This document shows positions 59,317-64,000 of a DNA stretch of 64,000 nt, piece after piece. The stretch lies in the NCBI GenBank assembly GCA_946537255.1, contig CAMNFS010000003.1:1-64000 (forward strand), written 5' to 3'. The position numbers and the translations under genes were made by a program. Every line of letters begins with the position of its first letter. Within the stretch, counting starts at the first letter, position 1. The stretch is from an uncultured Erysipelotrichaceae bacterium. Lineage in GTDB: Bacteria; Bacillota_I; Bacilli_A; Erysipelotrichales; Erysipelotrichaceae. The notes below the pieces were generated by a model that was not told the DNA's origin, ran no database searches, and saw only the letters and a list, made by a program, of their open reading frames with translations.

Positions 59317-60027
59317 ATGCAGGAATACTTTGTGGATGAACCCCTGGAGCCAGGGCAGATCATTGAGCTTCCGAAGGAAAAGGCGTTTCACGCCTTCCGG
59401 GTGCTGAAACTGAATCATGAAACCGTCCGTCTGGTCAGTCACAATACCGGCTATTTTGCCGAGGTTTATACGGAACAGGGAAAAGGGCTTGCCAGAATTC
59501 TTTCCGTGGATGACGCGGTGAATGAGCTTCCGGTACCGTTTACGCTGTGCATGGCGCTCATACGGCGGGAAAAATTCGAACTGGTGCTGCAGAAAGCGAC
59601 AGAGCTTGGAGTGAGCAGAATCGTACCGTTTGTTTCAAGCCGCTGTGTCGTTAAGGCAAAGGATGAGAAAAAAGACCGTCAGAAAGAACGGTGGAATGCG
59701 ATCGTTACGGAAGCCAGCGAACAGTGCAAGCGAAACTGCATCCCTGAAGTGCTGCATCCTCTAGCTTTCCATGAGCTCGCAGGCTTTCATGAAGAAGTCA
59801 GCCTTGCGGCTTATGAAGGAGTGCGGCTCAGCGCTGCCTCTGTTAGCCGCTCCATGAAACGGGCCCCGGTCTGCGGAGTGATCGGTCCGGAGGGCGGCTT
59901 CAGTGAAGAAGAAGTTTCATATCTAGAAGCACATGGATTCACGCCGGTAAGTCTTGGGAACAGGATTCTGCGAGCGGAGACCGCCGCGATCTATCTCTGC
60001 GCGGCGGTTGGTGAAGCATTCCTGTAG
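59317..60027 (+). CDS. rsmE: 16S rRNA m3U1498 methyltransferase RsmE
   Basis: 236 aa SPOUT-family enzyme. QEYFVDEPLEPGQIIELPKE begins it; ALIRREKFELVLQKATELGV, RIVPFVSSRCVVK, and the C-terminal knot VIGPEGGFSEEEVSYLEAHG and LGNRILRAETAAIYLCAAV match RsmE. It methylates U1498 at N3 in 16S rRNA. It is four codons past the CNNM stop, likely the same transcript. Confidence 0.95.
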   Translation: MQEYFVDEPLEPGQIIELPKEKAFHAFRVLKLNHETVRLVSHNTGYFAEVYTEQGKGLARILSVDDAVNELPVPFTLCMALIRREKFELVLQKATELGVSRIVPFVSSRCVVKAKDEKKDRQKERWNAIVTEASEQCKRNCIPEVLHPLAFHELAGFHEEVSLAAYEGVRLSAASVSRSMKRAPVCGVIGPEGGFSEEEVSYLEAHGFTPVSLGNRILRAETAAIYLCAAVGEAFL

Positions 60028-60104
60028 ACCGGTTTAATACCCGCCTGATTCATCTCAGCAGCCGGATAGAAGAGAACAGTCTGATCGCGGATCCGCTGGA
60101 AAGC

Positions 60105-60563
60105 ATGGTATATGTTTTCATCAGGAACACCATGGGAATTGATATCCTGAAGGAATCCGTCCTGAAGTCCGCTCAGCTTCTCATCAGCAACGCCGAGCAG
60201 GAAAGAGACCGGGAGATGAAGGCCGCCCGCGAGAAGCAGGAAGAAGCGCGCCAGAAGGAAGAAGAGGCATCCCGGAGGCGGGATGCGAGAATCCAGGCCG
60301 GGATCGGCTGGGTGACGGTTCTTGCGGTATTTTCCGCCTGGATCGATGCGTATGACTTTCTGGGCAAGCTGTCACCGGACATGGAGGACGGATGGCATTC
60401 TCTTATGAAGTATCCGCCGCTGTTTCTGTTTGAACTGCTCATGGCAGCCGCAATTTGGTTTGTCGGTATCATTGCCATGATCTATGTTGCCAAGGCATGG
60501 AAGGAAGCTGTTTCCAATAAGGAAGACGCGAAAAGCTCTTCTTCAGAAGACAGGAATCAGTAA
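60105..60563 (+). pseudogene. 5'-truncated remnant of a membrane protein gene
   Basis: The frame reads as a charged coiled-coil segment (ERDREMKAAREKQEEARQ) and then two transmembrane helices (GIGWVTVLAVFSAWI and LLMAAAIWFVGIIAMIY). The frame is already open and protein-like upstream of the first ATG (from ~60015: VDRFNTRLIHLSSRI through IADPLES), but that part has no start codon. A possible start at 60132 has AGGAACACC in front. This is most simply the 3' end of a longer gene whose front part was deleted after rsmE. If translated, it would be a 143-152-residue membrane protein of unknown role. Confidence 0.5.
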
Positions 60564-60604
60564 CCGGAAGTTCGTTTTGTCTTACAGAATCATGAATCCT
60601 TATG

Positions 60605-60642
60605 AAAACCAGCCGGATTCTTCTGTATGGGCTGGCTGGTTT
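60605..60642 (-). terminator. Terminator of the SGNH gene
   Basis: On the minus strand AACCAGCC pairs with GGCTGGTT, followed by TTCATAAGG; the stop codon itself lies in the first arm. It could also end the plus-strand remnant. Confidence 0.6.
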
Positions 60643-61792
60643 ATTCTGGCTGATCCTGGGACAGAAGCGTTTCACTCAGCCAATGGGACAGGTTTCTGCA
60701 GCCAAGGCTGCTGAGATGGTGTTCATCATACAGCCAGTCTTGCAAAGTGCTCCCATACCGGATGATCTGCGCGTTCATGTCAGGTGGCTCATTGCTGTTT
60801 TTTTCGACAAAGACTACCCGGCAGTCCGGGTTTTCCAGAAGATTGGAAAGAGGAACGAGGCGGTCAGCTTCTTCTGCGTGAAAGATCAGGGTGATGTGAT
60901 CCGGAAGGATATCCTCTTCCTTCAGGGAAGCGATCTTTTCCATGATCCGTTCGGTGGAAAGATCTTCTTCCGCCATAATCATGCAGTCTTTGTTCAGGGA
61001 CAGTTCACTGATACATGCAAGCAGACAGTCGTCCCCGATCAGAAGATCCTTTCTTTTTTTCGGACGCATTGAGAGCGCTCTGTCTTCGATGGCGGTAACG
61101 ATCAGATCCGTATATGCTTTCCGGCCAGCCGGGGGAAGATGAATCCCGTCTTCATAGAAATACTCCGGATGCCCGCTGGAAAACGCTTCCCAGTCGATGA
61201 TCTCGAGCTGATCAAACTCTTCCTCAAGTTCCCGAATCGTATCGGTGTTATAGAACTGCCAGTTGTTGGTGGTAGTAAGCCAGAACAGCTGTCTCTCACC
61301 GCACATGCGGATAATCTCCTCACAGGCGCTCTTGCTTAGTGGGGCGTTGGTGCCGATCCCGAAAACAACCGGGTTGAATTCCCTGCCTTCTTCAAGAAGC
61401 GATTCCAGGATGCCGAAAACCGGATAATAGGACCGGTTCTCTTCCGCATCCACAATTCCCGCTGGAAACGCTTCCCTCAGATTTTCCGCGGCTCCAAGCA
61501 TGACGGAATCCCCGATCAGACAGACCGGCATGGTGTCAATCCCCGCAGCCAGGCGCCGGAATGAGGGATCCTTTTCCTTACGTGCTTCCATCCGGGATTC
61601 TGTATAGAAGGCAGAATTCACTTCGGCAATTCTTTTTTCTGCCACTGCGGTTCTTTCCTCTAGATATGCGTTTTCTTCCCGGATCCGTTCCGCAAGCTTC
61701 TGTGCTTCCATCCGCTCCATATGAATTCTGTGAAAAACCGGAATCAGAAGACAAAGCACTGCGGCCGGAATCAGTATTTTCCATGCTTTCAT
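60641..61792 (-). CDS. Membrane-anchored protein with two SGNH-like domains
   Basis: 383 aa from the ATG at 61792. An N-terminal transmembrane helix (WKILIPAAVLCLLIPVFH) is followed by a short coiled coil (HMERMEAQKLAERIREENAY). The first SGNH hydrolase domain (~95-255) has block I CLIGDSVMLGAAENL with Ser, GIGTNAPLS with Gly/Asn, and block V YEDGIHLPPAGRKAY with Asp-His. A second, shorter domain (~260-383) repeats the pattern: LIGDDCLLACISEL and YDEHHLSSLGCRNL. It lacks the Ser (GDD). The first domain resembles the C-terminal domain of OatA-type peptidoglycan O-acetyltransferases. The gene is convergent with the remnant at 60105. Confidence 0.8.
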   Translation of the reverse strand: MKAWKILIPAAVLCLLIPVFHRIHMERMEAQKLAERIREENAYLEERTAVAEKRIAEVNSAFYTESRMEARKEKDPSFRRLAAGIDTMPVCLIGDSVMLGAAENLREAFPAGIVDAEENRSYYPVFGILESLLEEGREFNPVVFGIGTNAPLSKSACEEIIRMCGERQLFWLTTTNNWQFYNTDTIRELEEEFDQLEIIDWEAFSSGHPEYFYEDGIHLPPAGRKAYTDLIVTAIEDRALSMRPKKRKDLLIGDDCLLACISELSLNKDCMIMAEEDLSTERIMEKIASLKEEDILPDHITLIFHAEEADRLVPLSNLLENPDCRVVFVEKNSNEPPDMNAQIIRYGSTLQDWLYDEHHLSSLGCRNLSHWLSETLLSQDQPE

Positions 61793-61894
61793 GACTTTCT
61801 GATTATACTGCAGGCGGATTCTTTGGGAAATGGGATGAGAGATTCGGGAATTCCGTTTCATTTTTGAAGACAAATACGGTATTCTTTTCCATGT

Positions 61895-63178
61895 ATGAAA
61901 ACAGTTTCGGTAATGAATCTTGGATGTAAAGTCAACGCCTATGAAAGCGAAGCGATTGTTCAGCAGCTTGAGGAGGAGGGTTATACGAGAGTTCCGTTTG
62001 GAAGCCAGGCGGATCTTGCCATGATCTTTACCTGTGCCGTGACCAACGAAGCCGCCAGAAAAAGCCGTCAGATGATCCACCGGGCCAGACGGAGCGGCTG
62101 CCGGATTGTCGCGGTCGCAGGCTGCTATGCGCAGATTGATCCGGATGCGGTAAAGGACGCGGATATTGTTGTCGGCAGCGTTCATAAGAAAAATCTTCCG
62201 GGGTATGTTCACGCCTTTGAGCGGACAGGGGAAAGAATTCTTGATGTCGGCGTTCTGGATCAGGAGGAATTCGAACCGCTGTCCATGGTTCGCTTTGCGG
62301 ATCGGACCCGGGCCTTTCTCAAGATCGAAGACGGATGTAATCAGTTCTGTTCCTATTGCGTGATTCCCTATGCCCGCGGAAGAGAACGCTCGATGGCTCC
62401 GGACTGCGTGATTGAAGAAGCCAGGCGGATTGCCGTCCATCATAAGGAAATCGTACTGACCGGCATTCATACCGGCCGTTATGGAAGGGAGTACGGCGTC
62501 AGTCTTGCCGGACTGCTGCGCCGGATTCTCAATGAAGTACCTGAGCTTGAACGTCTCAGGATTTCATCGATTGAAGTGACCGAGCTGAATGAGGAATTTC
62601 TGAGCCTGATGGAAGAAAATCCCCGGATTGCCCGCCATCTGCATATCCCGCTGCAGTCGGGCTGTGACCGGATTCTCGAGGCAATGCGCCGGCCTTACCG
62701 TACGGATGAATTCCTGGAGCGGATCACGGACATCCGCAGACGGATGCCGGGAATTTCCATCTCAACCGATCTGATCGTCGGATTTCCGGGTGAGACTGAC
62801 GCGGATTTTGAAGAGACGGTTTCCTTTCTGAAAACCTGCGCGTTTTCCTTTCTGCATGTATTTCCCTTCAGTGTAAGAAGCGGAACAGCGGCAGAAAAGA
62901 TGGATCATCAGATCCATGCGGAAGTAAAGAAGCAGCGGGCAAAAATCTGTCTGAATCTCTCCGAAGAACTGTATGATACATATAAGAGAGAAAAGATCGG
63001 TTCCCAAGTCCGGGTACTGATGGAACGAAGTGAAAACGGAATGTCATCCGGACATTCCAGTGAATATCTTGAAGTCTTTCTGAAGGAAGAAATGGAAAAA
63101 TCAACGATGGCAGACGCTCTGATAACCGGCGTCGAAAACCATCGCGTCTATGCGAGGAGAATATATGAAGCTGAATGA
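61895..63178 (+). CDS. mtaB: tRNA t6A37 methylthiotransferase MtaB
   Basis: 427 aa. UPF0004 domain Cys in MNLGCKVNAYESEA, IFTCAVTNEAARKS and VAGCYAQID; radical-SAM Cx3Cx2C in LKIEDGCNQFCSYCVIPYAR; GRERSMAPDCVIEEA; a C-terminal TRAM-like beta region. It turns t6A37 into ms2t6A37 in tRNAs reading ANN codons. Requires two 4Fe-4S clusters, linking it to Suf. The ATG has no ribosome site; a -10-like TATTCT is nine bases upstream. It overlaps murE by 14 nt. Confidence 0.95.
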   Translation: MKTVSVMNLGCKVNAYESEAIVQQLEEEGYTRVPFGSQADLAMIFTCAVTNEAARKSRQMIHRARRSGCRIVAVAGCYAQIDPDAVKDADIVVGSVHKKNLPGYVHAFERTGERILDVGVLDQEEFEPLSMVRFADRTRAFLKIEDGCNQFCSYCVIPYARGRERSMAPDCVIEEARRIAVHHKEIVLTGIHTGRYGREYGVSLAGLLRRILNEVPELERLRISSIEVTELNEEFLSLMEENPRIARHLHIPLQSGCDRILEAMRRPYRTDEFLERITDIRRRMPGISISTDLIVGFPGETDADFEETVSFLKTCAFSFLHVFPFSVRSGTAAEKMDHQIHAEVKKQRAKICLNLSEELYDTYKREKIGSQVRVLMERSENGMSSGHSSEYLEVFLKEEMEKSTMADALITGVENHRVYARRIYEAE

Positions 63179-64000
63179 ACTGTTTGACAATGTCGGGGAT
63201 GTCGAGATCCGCAGTCTGATGGCGGACAGCCGAAAGAAGCGTCCGGACTCCATCTTCTTCTGCGAAAAGGGAATGATGAATGACGGCCACCGGTTTGTGG
63301 ATCAGGCCATAGAAAACGGAGCGAAGGTCATTGTTCATTCCGAACCGCTTCCCAGTACCAATCCGGAGATTACCTATATCAAGGTGAAGGATGTCAACAA
63401 GGTATACAACAAAGTCGCGGATGCTTTCTATGGATATCCGAGCCATAAGCTGACCATGTACGGGGTAACCGGAACCAATGGCAAAAGCACGATTGCCTGT
63501 GTGATCCGGGATGTACTGGATTCCTATAAGCCCTGCGGCTATATCGGCACCATTGCGATTGAGTACGGAAGCGTCAAACTGCCGCCGCTGCTTACCACTC
63601 CGGATATTGATGATCTTCACGGTATTCTCAAGGATATGGTGAATGCCGGCATTGAAGCCTGTGCCCTGGAAGTCAGTTCCATCGGTATTGAACAGGGACG
63701 GGTGGACGCGATTGATTTTGATTCTGCGATCTTTACGAATCTGACCCATGATCACCTGGATTATCACGGGACAATGGAAAACTACTTCCAGGCGAAAAAG
63801 AAACTGTTTGACCGTCTGAAGGAAGATGCCATCGCGGTGACCAATGTGGATGATCCCTACGGCATGAAAATCGTTGAGGACTGTCCATGCCGGGTTGTGA
63901 CCTACGGAATTGAAAACAAAGCGGATTACCAGATTGTCCGCTATCAGCTCAAAAAAGACCGTACGGTCTTTACATTACGCTGCAATGGCATGGAATATGA
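63165..64000 (+). CDS. murE: UDP-N-acetylmuramoyl-tripeptide synthetase MurE, N-terminal part
   Basis: At least 278 residues, open at the window end. The ATG at 63165 has GAGGAGAATAT upstream. The N-terminal UDP-binding domain has IRSLMADSRKKRPDSIFFC and DGHRFVDQAIENGAKVIV; the ATP site is MYGVTGTNGKSTIACVIRDV; then TTPDIDDLHGIL, ALEVSSIGIEQGRVDAIDF and NLTHDHLDYHGTMENY with the carbamylated Lys expected in YFQAKKKLFD. It adds the third amino acid to UDP-MurNAc-dipeptide; the DNPR or Lys-type selectivity motif lies beyond the window, so the amino acid is unknown. Confidence 0.95.
   Translation, partial: MKLNELFDNVGDVEIRSLMADSRKKRPDSIFFCEKGMMNDGHRFVDQAIENGAKVIVHSEPLPSTNPEITYIKVKDVNKVYNKVADAFYGYPSHKLTMYGVTGTNGKSTIACVIRDVLDSYKPCGYIGTIAIEYGSVKLPPLLTTPDIDDLHGILKDMVNAGIEACALEVSSIGIEQGRVDAIDFDSAIFTNLTHDHLDYHGTMENYFQAKKKLFDRLKEDAIAVTNVDDPYGMKIVEDCPCRVVTYGIENKADYQIVRYQLKKDRTVFTLRCNGMEY

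Noticed and set aside
58108-59442. 444-codon open frame antisense to the CNNM/CorC gene
   Set aside because: It is a shadow of the plus-strand gene; the plus-strand protein has transmembrane and CBS motifs, the antisense one has none.
61793-62470. N-terminal extension of the SGNH frame on the minus strand
   Set aside because: The extension lies antisense to mtaB, and the ATG at 61792 precisely precedes the transmembrane anchor.

Overview
The window is gene-dense chromosomal DNA of moderate G+C from a low-to-mid-GC Gram-positive bacterium (Bacillota). The gene sets point this way: EzrA next to a NifS-like desulfurase and ThiI, a sufCDSUB operon, the prpC-prkC-rsgA-rpe-thiN block, MurT/GatD, a T-box-controlled MetNIQ transporter, and RqcH. 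Pyruvate:ferredoxin oxidoreductase suggests an anaerobe. An Erysipelotrichia-like lineage would fit, but that is inference. I found no rRNA, CRISPR array, transposase or phage gene. The one clear decayed gene is a GH1 glycosidase remnant.

Layout. 1-9.3 kb: 3' end of the oxidoreductase, then a glycolipid and envelope block (CpoA-like glycosyltransferase, exported protein, lipid flippase-type membrane protein, a diacylglycerol glycosyltransferase fused to a complete RecX, YhaM, MurT, GatD). 9.3-13.4 kb: methyltransferase, HIT protein and a PrsA-like foldase pair on the minus strand. 13.4-18.9 kb: Suf iron-sulfur operon with 5-formyl-THF cyclo-ligase, then tRNA-Val. 19-24 kb: GtrA, a GT2 glycosyltransferase with a MarR-like winged-helix tail, a GH3 glycosidase, ProC. 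24-34.5 kb: priA, rsmB, pta, a zinc-ribbon peptide, rlmN, prpC, prkC, rsgA, rpe, thiN. 34.6-40.4 kb: rpmB, ftsA-ftsZ, Met T-box and metNIQ. 40.4-47.8 kb: membrane protein, NUDIX, a possible GNAT plus cysteine-peptidase protein, a membrane-anchored glucosaminidase, a ParB-like peptide, rqcH, GH1 pseudogene. 47.8-54.9 kb: gmk, rpsD, ezrA, desulfurase, thiI, sugar kinase. 54.9-64 kb: TetR regulator, metallophosphoesterase, a HAD protein with lost catalytic residues, a C26 peptidase, a CNNM/CorC protein, rsmE, a 5'-truncated membrane gene, a tandem SGNH protein, mtaB and the start of murE.

Themes. Much of the window builds or remodels the envelope: glycolipids, lipid II amidation, peptidoglycan hydrolysis, PASTA kinase signalling, division proteins and MurE. 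Another large part modifies RNA or supports translation. The most unusual observations are two glycosyltransferases each fused to a DNA-repair or regulatory-type domain, several enzyme-fold proteins whose catalytic motifs are degraded, and several genes whose promoter -10 element lies only 6-10 nt before the start codon, which implies leaderless mRNAs.
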